Positions 1 to 13,429 of a stretch of 64,000 nucleotides of DNA are shown here, in pieces; within the stretch, counting starts at the first letter, position 1; each line of letters opens with the position of its first letter. The position numbers were made by a program, and so were the translations under genes. This stretch comes from Isoetes taiwanensis (lineage: Eukaryota > Streptophyta > Lycopodiopsida > Isoetales > Isoetaceae). The notes beneath the pieces are model-generated. The model did no database searches and was not told where the DNA came from. It saw only the letters and a program-made list of their open reading frames with translations. The DNA is taken from NCBI GenBank assembly GCA_021234155.1, contig JAJEKV010000063.1:7956095-8020094 (forward strand), read 5' to 3'.

Positions 1-654
1 AATTCTGAGAAAGTTTTCTAGTAAAACCATGGAATTTTTATAAAGTCGCATTTTAATTAAAGTGGGTGAGATCCCACATTTGGGTCTCATGCCGAAATGG
101 AACTCATGTAAAAAAAATAAAGTTGCCATTGAATCATTATTAGATTTTTTCTTGATAAAATAAGAATAATATTTGGCTTACGACAATCCAGAAAATGAAG
201 GGGATGGTGGAGAAAGAAGGAAGGAAGGAAGGAAGCATATTTTAAGGCCCATGGAGTCCAACTAGACTATGAGACGAGCGGTTATAGACATCAATATATC
301 TGACAGTATCCAAACACAAAAAGAAACCATAAAAGCCATCGACGAATGTCTACTACTGGGACTAAAACCCCTATGTGGGAGGAAAATATGGTAAGCGTTC
401 AAATTCCTATATGGGCGCTCAAATTCCCCGCGTTGTATGGGACTCCTCTAACGGTGGAGACTTTTGCGTCGGTAGGATCGCGAGATCCAAACGACATGGG
501 CTTAGTTGATTGAAATTGCTATCTCGTGAGCATCCGAGATGCGGCATGAGCGGCTCCTGATGTGCATATGCCTTTTTGACACTCTAGAGCATGGTGTTCA
601 TCTTCTACTATCCGTGATGTGACAACACCGCATAATCTCTCATTGTCATAAAGA

Positions 655-962
655 AGGAGATGTGAGGGGAGGGAGGAGGGAAAAAGGCAAAGGAGCATGA
701 TGAGAGGGCAAAAGACAGATGGGGGAGGGGCAGTGGCATGGAAAAAGAGGAGGAGGGGCAAAGGGGAGAGCAAAGAGGCAAAGGGGATAATGGACCATCC
801 AAAGGGGGCAGGTAGGGCAAAAAGAACTGGGATATATGGGTGAGGGGCAAAGGGGGTGGGTTAGGAAAGGGGCAAGGGTGGGCAAGGGCAAAAAGGGGTG
901 GATGGGGAGGGGCAAAAAGGATGAAAAAAGAAGGGAGGAGGAGGGAGGGAGGAGGGGTTCCA
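655..962 (+). repeat. Purine-rich GGGGCAAAGG low-complexity tract
   Basis: About 300 bases of imperfect GGGGCAAAGGGG-type repeats, interrupted by homopolymer G and A runs. The long Pro/Leu/Ser reading frames on the opposite strand are by-products of this composition and are not genes. The same tract occurs at 19080-19385 and, as CT-rich sequence, at 63050-63340. Confidence 0.85.
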
Positions 963-1439
963 TGGCTAAACACCTATTCGGAAAAAAAAATAAAAAGATT
1001 TAATTAGACAGCTTAAATAATATAATACAATTAATTAATTAATTAATTAATTATTTACAATAAATAATTAAACAAGAGAGGTGCTTTTTCGCCACGAAGC
1101 GAAAATACCGTAACGATTCTATAAAATACAAAATCAAATGTGTTTTTGAGGAACATGTGACATCTCATGAATTTAATCCTCGCGAATGGCCGAAATCAAC
1201 GCAGAACACAAGATGTCATGAACCAAAGATAGGTTATAGAATGATAAAATCCAGCAAGGCATCTCCAATTGGAAGGAGAAAATCATTGTTAGCAACGCAT
1301 TAGAAGAGTACATGCTTGTAGAAGAAGAACCCAATAAGAGAAACGAATCCTAGGAGCAACAACAACGGCAAAAAGAAAATGGATAACAATGCACGAGAAT
1401 CAGAGTTTCATCGGCTAAGGTATTCTTGCTATTATGCAT

Positions 1440-1840
1440 CCGTGACTTTGAGGACATGGCGCTTTGAGACTAACTTCAACATTTAACCGCTGACTGACTC
1501 ATCAGAAAGCTTTTTGAATTTTCCCAACCGAAGTTCGCTTTAAGAACGACGAACATCTTTCTCCTTCGACGACGAGGAGAACTGGTGCAGTAATCATTTT
1601 CGAGGACGGAAGGGTCGGATACTCAGGGCACCAACCAGGTCGGTTGTCTAATCGTGAGCCGGGGCTGGAGGGGAAGCAGGGCCATCATCATGGGAATGAT
1701 CGGGATTTGAAGGAGGTGGGCGACTGGGAGGACCACAGCCTGTGAGGCCGCCTGCCCACAAAGACTGCATCGGATCCCCGCCCAACACAACAAACACCAG
1801 ATTTGCCTCGCACTGGATTGTTGTTCTGGTCAGGTTCATC
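1440..1840 (-). pseudogene. ZF-HD homeodomain gene fragment, copy 1 (decayed)
   Basis: Counterpart of the better preserved fragment at 19821-20420. On the minus strand, pieces of the homeodomain and of the preceding Pro/Ala-rich linker can be matched base by base to the second copy, but frameshifts and substitutions break every frame. It lies inside the TIR element, in the same position as in copy 2, so it was captured before the block was duplicated. Confidence 0.55.
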
Positions 1841-3499
1841 CTCCGATCCTTGTAGCCTGCCCGCGATGAAATGAGAATGACGGGTAATCGCCTCGATGGC
1901 TCGATTCAATTCGCCATCGATCATCCTCGTGCATATCCGGCGCCCAAGGTGATCCGTACGGCTGAAGGTATGGCCGGCCGAGCCTAGCCTAGAAAAATTT
2001 TCAACTCTTCGTCCGCTTGAGCTATGGCTATGTGGTACAAAAAGGATATTCGCTCTTAAAGGTATGTACCAAATTTTAAATTTCAAGCATGTATGGGAAA
2101 AAGGGATTGTACAAAAAAAGCGGGTAAAAAATACGAATGTAAAAATAAAATGCTAATATAGGATTATAATTTGACGCTTTATTTATATGTCCTCAATTTC
2201 TTTTTCTTATGTGTGTGTTACTATTTTCACACGTTCGCATTATGTTTGCCATGGTGCATGCGTTTTCTAGGCATATATTTCTTATTCTAAAGGTAAAAAT
2301 TTAACTTTCAAGGATCATGATATACTTTACACTTTTGTTTAATCCATTTTGAAGGTTTAAGACACAAAATGGAGACAAGTACTTTGATGCACATGATCAT
2401 CCTCCAGAAGTTCCCAACACAATGTAAGGTTTACATATTAATAGATTTAATGCATAGGTTTAATAAGGCTCATAGGTTTAATGCACAGTGTTTACATTGG
2501 TTTAATCATTTCAATGTGCTTTCATAGGTTTATTACATAGATTTACATATTTTAATGTATAGCTTTATAGGTTTAATGCATAGGTTTGGTACCTCGCAAA
2601 AATAATCTATGGTTCAAACTGCTTTTTCTTTTACCGCCAACGTTTTTTCGGGAACGAGAAAGGCCCTCGTGACTTGTGTTTTTCACTGAAAGTTGCTTTT
2701 CTCGACCAAAGAGCGAGAAAGGTTTTAGAGGGTCTTGGAGGGTAAGGTCCTCAAAACTTTTTTTTTAAAAAGGTCTTTTTTTTTTTTTTTTTTTGGCTCT
2801 AAGTTACATTATCTTGACTTTGTGAGTCGAAGGCCTTTCAGAGGTTTTGAGGGCCCTCCTTTCTCGACCGGCGAGTCGGTGAAAGGCTTTCGCATCCCGC
2901 TTTTAAAAATGGCCCTTAGAACTCTAGAGCATCAATTGCATTAACTTGATTTTGCCTTTCCAAAGATGTGATCGCGAACGTAAAGGACATGATCAGAGCC
3001 ATGGAAAGACCTGCTCATTAAAGAAAGAGGATGAGAAGAGGTTGATGACATGCATTGGTCAAGCCAAAGACGCTTCCAGATTTCTATTTTCTTTCAAGTT
3101 GCTCTGGTGGCTTGGGAACACTGGGACCTTGATTCACACGTTGTTCCCGGTAGGTGGTGATGGTAAGATGATGTAATATTTGTGCCACCACCATTATGGT
3201 CTTCAAATCCATCAGAAAATACAATGTAATGAAATTATTTAAGTATAAAATCAGGGGTAGATTAACACTTTGTTTACAACGAGTGATAGCATTTCCATTA
3301 GTTTAGGTGTGCTCTTTACCTTTCTCGCTAAGAGAAGTAGACCATGTAATTTTCCTTTAACATTTTTCACACATTCTAAAGCAATAAAGGGTTTCAAAAC
3401 TTTTCCTTTCGAGTGTAAAATAACATGGGTTCTCAAAAAGTGGGAAATGGCATGTGACCCACTTTTAATTAAATGTGACTTCATATTTTCGATCAAGAC

Positions 3500-5704
3500 T
3501 AGTTTTTGCTCGATGCTTCGCTAGCTTAAATTACGAGGAAATTTGCCTTTTCAGACAAGATTTGTCGCCACAGTGATAATATCACCGCCTTAGATGGTTT
3601 GTCATAAATCGAATCGCTTTGCAACAAACACCGCACTGCTTTTACTTTGGCTACCAAGTTGGCCATGGCGGAGGTTAACTAACTTCAGCCGGGTCAAAAG
3701 CAACAAGCTCGACCATGATGAACCGCGCACAGGACTTTTAGAGGACTAATTCAAAACATAAATGTCGATCATGGGAGCAGTAATTTGCAAGAGACTAATC
3801 AAGAACATCCCTGCAAAACACTAGTTAGCAAACCAAGAAGAAACCAACGTATCAAGCCATACACTATTTGTTCCGGAAATGGCGTAACCCAATGGTGCAA
3901 GGATGATTTAAAGGTGGCCAAAATACAATGTCAACTCGTTACACACATATGGCGAGGAAAAAGCTCATTACATGTATTAAAAATACTACCATAGCCACGC
4001 CTCAAGGAAAGTTGGTTAATATTCTTGCTTAATGTCCAATGGATGGCTTCTATGTGGCAAACCATTCTATCCAAGAATGACAAATGGCTTTGTCATTCTT
4101 AGGTGACTTGTTGTAACCAATTAAGTTAAAACTAAAAATTTTAGTTGATTTTAGTTTGAGAGTTCTGGATCGGTTACACATGATCTATTGTCTCGATTTT
4201 TGCATCTATTTATAACAATTATTACATCACTTTCGACAGCTTACATTGTTCAAACAGATGTCCAATTGCATTATATTCACATTCAAAAATTCCATCGTTT
4301 TGTACACTATCCGCTACATGCCATTAAGAAAATTCCTCATTTGTATTCCAGGTTTTTACATGTACCGCAGATGCAAGATAAATATAAATTAGATAGAACA
4401 TATCATTTTGATGAAACGAATGCAAATATCAAAAATCAAATAATACCATATCAAATTGGAAATTGAAAGTAAAAGAACAATTGTTGTAGACAGTTTTGCT
4501 ATGTTTTTCCTCCTCTATGCAAATCTTCTAGAAAAACATTATCATCATCAGTCGATTATTTCATTTATCAAAATTATTGTCACGATCACTAATTGCAAGA
4601 ATATAAAATGGTACTTTTGTTAATTTTGCAAGTAAACAAAGTAATTGCTAATTGCTAATCACAAGAAGATAAAAAGACTACCTATTTTTGAAGAGACCAT
4701 TACCATCGCTAACAGCTTGGATTCATGACTTACATTTTGAAGAGCATTACTAATGCCAATGTTTGGACCAACATCGCTATGATTAGCTTAATGAATTTTG
4801 CAATCAAGGAAAACGATAAATTAGTAATTGTACATACACGTAAATAATATATATGAAAAAAAATTACCTATTTTAACAATATCAGTCAGCCAGAAGCATC
4901 AACAATGCTTGACCATCACTCAATACCTGGTCGGATTAATGGCGTGATTTTGCACCAGATAATGCATTTTCATAGCAGAATGTACCTTCGGTTATAACAA
5001 ACATGGCAGCAACAACTCGCATCCCCACTTTGGTCATACCTTTTGTATGCATCTATGCTCTTATGCCCCGTTATTTTCATCCCAACATCTTCGAACACCG
5101 CAAAGCCTACAACCAAGTAATGGATGAGCCCGACAAGACTTATTATCGTGAATCACTTTAATCCAGCATTTATAGCCATTTGTTTCAGCTTCATTTCGCA
5201 TTGTCCCTTCAAAAGAATGATTTGTACTATACCACACATGAGATATGTGCCCGTTAATTGGTTTGTGAAAAGACATACATGCTACCAAACTCATCGACCA
5301 CCTCATAGATCGCTAAATGGCTCAAAAAGGCCTTCCCAAGTAGAAAGCACATCATTTTCCTTGCATTTCACAAGAGCCTCTAAAATCCTCCTTTGTAGTG
5401 ATTTCTTATCGACATGATCTTGAGAAAATGCAAGATGCTTACAAAAACATCGTCTCAAACCAAAACATGATTATAAAAGTAACCTGCTTAACTTTTCCAC
5501 CTGTACAGAAATCTAGTCATGCAATGGCCAAAGCTTTGTGCAAACCCATAAGTATTATTAATGCGATCAATGCACCATGAGCTAAAAATTTTGCCTATCT
5601 GGCGCACTAAGATCCTAGATTTCTTCGTTGATTACCTTCGACCCTTACGGATCTCTTCATTGCTACTTCTAAGATTGATTAGACGGCTAGCAGAAAATGG
5701 ATGG
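3500..5704 (-). pseudogene. Crypton-like tyrosine recombinase, 3' part, copy 1
   Basis: Decayed duplicate of 22030-24232. On the minus strand, 5061-5306 still reads parts of the catalytic domain (for example HISHVWYSTNHSFEGTMR), followed by frameshifted equivalents of the Arg box and the Gly-His-Lys-Ser box that are clear in copy 2. The coding region is cut at 5704 by an LTR, exactly where copy 2 is cut at 24232. The upstream exons present beyond the LTR element in copy 2 are absent here because the duplicated block ends earlier. Confidence 0.65.
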
Positions 5705-7197
5705 TGATGCACTGTGAATATACTCTATATTCCTCGATTCGTCACCGCCAAGTCCACGATGTAGCTCCTGTATGCCTTAGAAAGCGGTGCGCCACTCCGG
5801 AGTGGCGTTTAACTTAGATAACCTTAGGATAAGCCCATTTCACATGGCCTTATCCCTATTGGGCAACCCCACACGGCCTCATCCATATTGGCTCTAACTC
5901 AACTCAGACCTTTCCTGACCTAGCACGAACTCTCATCCCGTGCCCAAACTTGGTTTTGCTTTACATCGCTGTAGTCTACTGGAGCAAGCCCCCTCGAAGG
6001 TGTATATGATCGTGAGGGAGCCAAATTGCCCGTCCACGCTGGCGAGCATGGAGACGGGATGGGAGGAGCACCTCGGAGGAGGGAGTTGAGTAGGGTTCAT
6101 GTTAGTTCATCTGGAAGTTAGCACTCAGGGATGGGTTAGTATTTCGTGTAGAAACCACCTAGAACCTTTGTTGAAATCTTGGACCTAATAAGGAACCCTA
6201 ACCGTAAGCTAGACGGTATGATTAGGTTAAGATGTTCTTATGATTATTCTCATGATGTGATGATTATATGATGATGGTTGATCATGTTTGCTCCTCTTTG
6301 TATTTGGAAGGGGGGTAGAGACCCAGAGCCATATGTAGTATGCTCCCAGATTGGATCCCTAGTTCCTAGCTAGCTGCGCCTGCATAGAACCCACCTGCCA
6401 TGGAAGTGATGTGACCTCAAGACTACACAACGGGGCTGTGAGGCAAGATGGAGGGTGGATCCCCGCCGAGTGGGGCCGGGATCCCGGGGAGTGGCCAGGG
6501 CTTATGGCCCGTAATACTAGTGGTCGAAAGCATGGTCCCACACCGTGGGCAATGGTGTCGCCCGCCTCAAGAGCTGTCACTGGCTCTTGTTTTGGGGTTC
6601 GCCGCACGAATCGCGTGTCGCCACGATTCTACGCCCGAGCCTAGACCCCGGAAGGAGATGCAACCCCTTCCTACCCTCGCCTGGACCAGTGAGATGCAAC
6701 TGGAGTAGTCCCTGGCTGGGTGGCTACAGATCTGTGATCCCAAGGTTAGAGTCATGCCACAGCCTGATTCAGCCCATCCGCAGCATGCATGTGGGAGGGC
6801 GATGGAGTGGTCAACCCACATTGTTCAATGCCACCGCCATCGGCCATGACTCGGCCTCGCTCTATCTTGAGGCTTAGCTTCTGGGCCGCCCTCCCATGAG
6901 TCGAGCCTCGGTAGGAGCTATCGTATGTTTTTACGCTTATGATTATCATCTATTGGTATATGTGTGATGGACTAACCCTTCGAGTAGTATTTATATGTTT
7001 GTGCCAGCCTTGACATGCTTGGTCGCTCACCGACCTTGTATCTATAGAAGTTGGCGCCAGCAAGACACCTTTCTGTCCCTCCCGAATTAGATCACCTCGA
7101 GTCAGAGGGGTGATAGACGAGGGGCCTGTCGCGGTTGTTGCGAGCGGACGGGGATTGCCTGCACGTTCGACTGTGATATTTATGAGGCTGCGTCACA
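5705..7197 (+). mobile_element. LTR of the chromovirus, copy 1
   Basis: The LTR starts with TGATGCACTG after ATGG and ends with GCGTCACA. It is followed by AATGGTATCGAGAG, a decayed version of the tRNA-Met primer site seen at 25980. At about 1.49 kb it is shorter than the other two LTRs in the window (1746 and 1643 bp) through scattered deletions. It is the 5' LTR of a chromovirus whose body is missing beyond the H3-like region because the duplicated unit ends there. Confidence 0.8.
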
Positions 7198-7786
7198 ATG
7201 GTATCGAGAGTTTATGTTCTTGGTCGACCAGAACTAGCAGCGAATTAGTTAAACCAAGGAAGTCTAGTCTAACAAACAAAGAGGGGTGTGAATAAAATTT
7301 CCACCATCGAACCGACAATAGGAGGCTTTTTTCCTAGGTAGTGGGTTCGAAATTAGGATAATGTTAGGCAGAAAGAGTCGAATGAGTCAAATTCACCTTT
7401 TCAGTAAATTTGAGGAAAATTATGCATCTAGACTAAATTTCGTACCAAAATGGGTCAAAGAATTATGCCAATCAGGACTCCGATTGAAAAATGGCTTAAA
7501 TCCATAATTAATGCTTTAAACTATTAGGAAATTCCAAGCTAAAATTATAATGCAATTTAAGTATATATATTAGAAATTAAATAGACATTAATAATAAGGG
7601 TACTATATGGTGTAATTAATAAGGGGGCCATTAAGTACAGGGCCTATTAATGGTGGGGAATATTCCGGACCCTCCTTTTTAAATATCCCCGACACTTCCC
7701 ATTTTCCCTCTCCAACCTTTTCCTCCACCATCTCTCTCTCTCTTGCTCAAATTTCTTTACGCCATCCATTTCTACACCGCGTAAGT

Positions 7787-8545
7787 ATGGCTCAACCAAG
7801 GCATAAATGAGGGCTGGGGAGAGGCCCACGCTCGATGAGCAGGAGCAGTTAGGCCCAAGACACCAAGCAACCGAACACCTCGACCCAGTCGGGAAGGGCG
7901 CTTCCCGCCACAGCTAGCCGACGAAACTCCATCGGCCCTAAGAGGAGGCAGACCCAACAGTTAGCCAGCAGCCAGCCTTCGCCACGGGCACCCAGAGAAC
8001 CTGACGAGTCCCGCTTTGACTTTGGCCCCTGGACACCGAGGTAGTTGAGCAGGAAGAATGCAAGACCAAACTCTGGGAGGCAAGACCAAAGAAGCAAAGG
8101 CGGCGGAGAAGGTTTGAGCGCCCAGGACGTGACGAAGAAGAGAGGAGAGGGATTGCTGAGAGGAGAGGCTGACTGAAGAAACCTAATCGCCTGTGATTGA
8201 GGTGAGCCCGACGGAAGAAGCAGGGAAGCGGGGAAAGAAGGGGAGCACTAAGAGAATGAGGACGACGCTGGGGTCAGTTTGGGAAACCCCAACCTGGCTG
8301 CAAGACCCACCACCCCGAGGCCCAGACAGGCTATCAGCTGCAGGCCCAGCCACCGCCCGCCTGGGAGACGGGAGGAGCTCCCCACCTCAAAAGCCGCATC
8401 AGAATACCTTCATTGTTGGGATTGCGTGATAATGACCTGCACCAGCCGGCCAGAACTAGCCCGCCACCAGAAGGCGTCCAACACTGGACCAAAATTTTTC
8501 CAGCTGGAGAGGATTAGACACTTTCAACAGTGCACCAACTGCATC
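7787..8545 (+). pseudogene. Histone H3-like retroelement gene, copy 1 (broken)
   Basis: The ATG at 7787 aligns with the start of the H3-like gene at 26559, but the tail is frameshifted and stops after about eight codons. Most of the linker can be aligned through many small deletions. The string AACTAGCCC, containing the amber codon that interrupts copy 2, is present here too (about 8454). The aN-helix region HFQQCTN remains readable near 8520-8540, then homology ends abruptly. Not functional as it stands, but useful as an independent witness of the copy-2 sequence. Confidence 0.7.
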
Positions 8546-11259
8546 ATTTATGGTTTAGAGTCTTTGATTGTGTGTTATCTTCCATAAATAACCAAAATTT
8601 ACTCTTAGCAACTATAGAACCGCTTAGTTGTAAGGACTAACCTATGTGGGCAAGGTAGTAACAGCCAAGGCTAGTAGGGACCTAAAGCCATGAGTCTAAC
8701 TTGAAAGACTTCTAATATAAGACGATTTTATGTGATGCATCGAATGGGATGATGTAAGCTCTAAATGTAAACAATTTTGGTAACAAGAGATTAGTACATG
8801 GAGGAGTGGGTGTCGGTTCATGATTCAAAATGGGTGGGAGTCCAAACCATGGCAAGAGTCCTTATTTTTCTTCTTCTTTTGCATGGCAAAATGTAAAGAA
8901 AGACGTTCCAATGTGGGAATACTACGGAAGGAGACTATCATGGAGAATTAATAGAAATTAATGTTGAAATTGTTAGATTTATATGTTTTATGAAACTATT
9001 GTTCCACCATCATATATTGCAAAAACAAATATGAATTCTATATGCCATAAGACAGACCTTGAGGTGGTGTATCCGAAAGTCACTCCCCGTCATAATCGGA
9101 TAAGGCAATTGCATATTTCCTCTCCGGAACTCGCAAAGTCATTTAGTGCAAGACACTTCAAAGTGTATTTGCTTACTTCATATAAGGTTCATACGTGCAC
9201 AAAGTTCGATTACTTAATTAACATAATTCCATGCACGGTTCGATTACTTAATTAACATAATTCCATGTAGCATCAATAGTGGAGCAATCTTTTTCAAAGT
9301 TGAATAAGTAATTAGTGTCGTGACTAAACTTGTATTTGCATTTATGAAGGTGGTTATGACTGGAAGAATCTTTTGGTGCAATACCAATCATTGCTTGGAT
9401 TGATCTTGGGCTATCAGTTGAGACTTCTTTTGCAGCTTGGTCGCACATCCTGGATTTGCCGCATTTTAACATTTTTCGTGGCCTAGAAGCTTTTGTAATT
9501 CATGTTGTATTTCTATGTAGATAATTTCACATTGAATCCATGTAGCATATGAAGATGTGGATAAGATAATGCAAAGCAATACGAATAGCTTTGTAATTCA
9601 TATTGATTTATGTTGATACACAGAAAACAATTTTGCAATTGTCAAAAAATGACTTAGCTTCAATATTTTACTTTTGACAATGTCTTAGGCAGTTGTTGAT
9701 GCCATGCCATGGGTTGTATAGTAACATCCTCCTTTTTAAACTAAAAAGGAGTATCATTGATAGTACAAATATTTCACCTAAGGCAAAATACTACTTGAAT
9801 TTCCCTAATGTTGCGTGAAGAATTGGCAAAAATATAGTGCTAATTGGGTACTCTATTCTCTGCCTCCACCGACTTAAGTACCTATCATTAAGGTGTTATT
9901 CCTTTCCGCTTTGGCACAAGTGTTCGCCCTCACGAGATGCGAACCCATGTCTTAAAAAACGTGATCACACTAGCCTAGACAAATTGCCATTTAGCATAAT
10001 CATCCCAGATTGGTCAATCCTCTACGGTATTATCAACCCAAAAATCTAAGTGAGTTCCTTAGATCCTTGGTATTAAACTATCCCCGCCCAAAATCTTAAA
10101 CATACAAAGTATATGCAATACTAGAAAGCTATTTAAGTACTAAACTCTTAAGATAAGAGGTAAATGGAACAACACTGCCTTATTGAATATAATGAAAGGA
10201 GCTTTTTCATATTAATAATACACATACTTCAACCTCGCTTGAACAAGTTCCGTTGAGACATTTATGATCGCACCTAAGCTTTCTTAAGCGGATCACAACT
10301 AACTCATTTAGTCTATTTTCACGCTCATAAATTTAAATAGCTATCCAAAACCACTACACAACAAAGATCGGGCCCAATAATGTAGCTACTAAGCATATAA
10401 TGCTGATTATTTGTGTTACAATCAATATTTCAAGACAACAAATTTCGATTGTAAAGGTACAATTGATCGTACATGTGCAGTGATAATTTAAAATAGGTAG
10501 TCCTTATAATAAGAGGAAGGATATTCATATACAAGTGTATAAGCATATATCGTTTGTTTAGAATCAAAATCATTGAGGTTTGTAAGTTGCTATGACCTGT
10601 AATAATGCCTCGGACTTTCAAAATCAAGATAAGCCTTCATATATGATGCAAAAATTTGAGCATTTAGCAAAACTATTCAAAGCTTAAGTCTATATGTTCA
10701 CCCTATGCAGAGAGCAAGAAAACTTATGTGTTCATGATACTATAGTAACATTAACACTTTAAAACGTGCCTAACTTAAACTAAGAGAGATTACGCCGTGT
10801 CCCGGATGCGCAGATCCTCCCATATATAGCTTCATGATTTTCCAATATCCGACCTTTAGAGTTGTACAACAAAGCAAAAGCATCACATCGAGAGAGGTGA
10901 AAAACCCGCACTCGGCACAACCAAAGACAGAATTAGCATAAAAATGGTAAATCTATGAGGGCCAAAAAGGTACATTGGTTTTTCCTGTATAGCTTTTCGC
11001 CAATGTAACACTTTTGCCCACTGTACTTCTAAAAAGGATTTACATATAATATAGAATTTAAAAACTCACAATGAGACATAAAACAGAGATATTACTAACA
11101 AATGTTCCTTAGCATGACCATATTAATGGCATAAAGCTTACTTATCGTGTTCATAGAGGAGCTTAACATGATATATTCAGAGTATCACTTACTTCATGTA
11201 TGGCATGTAAAAACTTGAAGTGTCAATAAAAGATATTATAACAAAGGTAACTCTATTAA
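8546..11259. other. Non-coding, no confident gene
   Basis: AT-rich sequence with only short, unconvincing reading frames. A 30-base direct repeat (GTTCGATTACTTAATTAACA and following bases) occurs at about 9204 and 9238. I see no tRNA, no recognisable protein domain and no element ends. Confidence 0.5.
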
Positions 11260-11277
11260 CCTATTTGCTCAAAGATA

Positions 11278-11520
11278 CCTGATAGATATCTGGGTCTGAG
11301 TTATATTTTTCATCCTGTTGCGTATCAGGAACAAAGGATCTATCATTATCAGTCTGACTGTATCCAACGCGTCCATATCCTCCCCCTCTTTTGGGAAATC
11401 TTGGGCCTTGATAATTATTGTAGCCTCTTTTGAATCAGATCCGTTACCCCTTCCAAATTTATCCATGTTTTCAAATTTTTCAATATCAAGGCCTACGTAA
11501 CTCCAGCTCCCTTTCAAGCA
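11278..11520 (-). other. Candidate exon, Gly/Arg/Tyr-rich
   Basis: On the minus strand a low-complexity Gly/Arg/Tyr/Asn-rich stretch can be read (RGYNNYQGPRFPKRGGGYGR), followed by a Gln/Asp-rich tail ending at CAG|GTATCTTTG, a possible splice donor. Joining it to the upstream reading (KFGRGNGSDS) needs a one-base shift near 11430. RGG-type tails are common in plant RNA-binding proteins, but no folded domain is seen nearby, so the gene cannot be named. Confidence 0.25.
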
Positions 11521-11689
11521 CAATGTCGCTTAGAGTTTTTCCTTTGGCGGGAATGTTTAGAACTATGCACCATCACTTGTGATATTAAAGCCACGGGTGG
11601 AATTTGATCTTTACCCGATCCCTTTTTCTAAAAGCCATGCCGCCACCATACCGCATGTAATTTTAAGCCCGGAGCTAAGCCACAACTGG

Positions 11690-12050
11690 GCATCTCCACT
11701 AAACAAATAATTCTCCACTAAACAAATAATATGAGTCACAACTATCTCCACTAAACAAATAATATGAGTCACAATAAACAAATAATATGAGTCACAACTG
11801 TTGATGCTGCCACTATGATCCCTCCAAACAGAGCTCAAGCATAAACAAGAGCCATACATTAGCCGTGATGCTAATGTCGCCGAACCACAAAGCTTCACCA
11901 AAATATAATAAGCACCACAACAACAAGCCACACATTAGCCATATGCTAATGTTGCTCAAAACACAAAGCTTTACCAAAACATAACATGCCCTACAGTGAT
12001 ATGAGCCACACATTAGCCATATGCTAATGCTACCTGAGCTACTATGTCTC
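11690..12050. repeat. Two short tandem-repeat arrays
   Basis: About four copies of a unit containing ACAAATAATATGAGTCACAA lie at 11690-11800. About three copies of a roughly 60-base unit built around ACATTAGCCATATGCTAATG lie at 11855-12045. The latter contains a near-palindrome (ATTAGCATATGGCTAAT-like). No coding function is apparent. Confidence 0.7.
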
Positions 12051-13429
12051 CACAAAGAAACCCGCAAATATGAGGTGGACGATAGGGTGGGTGGGTCTGG
12101 GGAGGTTTGTCTATTCTCAAAGCCGAAAGAGATGCGATGAGGTGATGAGGAGAAAGGGAAGAATGGTATAAAAGGGCGCGGAGCACGAGGGTCTCACAAA
12201 ATCCAATAAATTCAAGGTGTGGGTGGGTGGGTGGGTGGGTGAGAAGCGGGGATCAAAGCCGGCTGGGAGATGAAGATGCTACCGATGAAGAAAAAGGAGG
12301 ACAGACTAAAGGGGTATGTAAAAGGCAAGGAAACCTAACCGTCAGGTAATCTAACTAACTAAATGGCACTGGTTTTTTATAATTACATTTATCTTCTTAT
12401 CATTATACGAAGATAAATTCAAGTCAAAACTAAATAGGCAGCACATAGAGAGAGAGGGAAGAGGAGACAAACTAAAATAGAGCATCTCCACGAAACCAAA
12501 AACTAGGATACAATGCTGAAGAACAGAGGCAGCAAGAACTAAGATTAGTGGTGCATGAGGAGGAGGCCAATAGAAGTTCCATGGAGCTACCATCAAAAGG
12601 TCCAACCCAATGAACGAGAAAACCAACATAGCTGATGAAGAGCCAGGTAGATAGAGATGTAACATTCCAAAGGGAGACTGAAAAGAAGCAAAATATGACA
12701 ATATATGAAAGGATACGTTATTTTTGTTGAAATTTTTAGGGGTGACCCAAGGATGTATATATCAGAATTCAGCTAAAGGATGCCCAACAATGGTGACAGA
12801 AGGAATATTGGTATTGACTCAGACATCATATTGGAATAGCAAAATATACAAGGGCAGACAATAGAACCGATGACAAATAGGCTAATATGGAGGACCAATT
12901 CAATGAGGCCAATCTCCAGAGCTAATATTGAATCTCAAATCTATCTCTGTTATTTTGCAAAACTGATGCTCAAATTTAGCCTCTGCAAGAGGATTCTTGA
13001 AACAACGACCTGGCTTCCTTACATATGAAGATTAGCAAGTGACAGCTTTGAGAAGTAAAGATTTTTTGCTAAAAAAATCACCACACAAAATCGTGGAAGC
13101 CAACAAGCAAATATTTTTGAACAAATGAACAAAGTCTTGCCTCCCCCACCTCTTTCCAAGGTCGAGCGAGAAGAGAGGAGGCTTACAAGTCGAAATCCTA
13201 ATAAGGCAATGCTCGAGCTTTGCATTTGTAAGGGAAAAAAACATTGGAATTATTTAAAAAAGAAAAAGAAAAAGAAAATGGAGTGTAGACCAATAAAATG
13301 TAACGACGCACTCTAGAAGTACTGATTAGTAGAGCTCGTGGAATGTAATTGCCAAATCATATGAAAACCATATTAACAAATGTATATATAAAAAAAAAAA
13401 AAACCAGTCGAACTTAGTGTTTTAGGTCA
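12051..13429. other. Non-coding, no confident gene
   Basis: Contains a short (GGGT)n run near 12222 and purine-rich stretches. Only weak open frames are seen, and no element ends or domains are recognised. Confidence 0.45.

Larger units (their letters stand above)
43..3481 (+). mobile_element. TIR (Pack-type) DNA element, copy 1
   Basis: The element is bounded by inverted ends related to AAGTCGCATTTAATTAAAGT (left, about 43-66; right, about 3458-3481, inverted). The interior has the same order as copies at 18441-22017 and, inverted, 59867-63434: a purine-rich tract, an AT-rich (TTAA)n stretch, a cargo region, short TTTAATGCATAGG-like repeats, and a cluster of decayed TCTCGA palindromes. No transposase is visible, so it should be non-autonomous. 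The captured ZF-HD gene fragment is shared with copy 2. A target-site duplication is not clear for this copy. Confidence 0.75.
1..8545. repeat. Segmental duplication, unit A (decayed copy)
   Basis: This block matches 18393-27455 in the same orientation and order: TIR element, Crypton-like 3' exons, LTR, primer-site region, H3-like gene. Similarity is obvious line by line but is interrupted by many small indels and substitutions. It stops at about 8545, inside the H3-like histone fold, after which the two copies are unrelated. The left end may lie outside the window. Because the LTR sits at the same point of the recombinase gene in both units, the duplication is younger than the LTR-element insertion. 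Confidence 0.9.

Noticed and set aside
608-973. Long Pro/Leu/Ser-rich minus-strand frames (also 18974-19404 and 63031-63421)
   Set aside because: They arise from GA/CT low-complexity repeats, overlap in several frames at once and have no domain.
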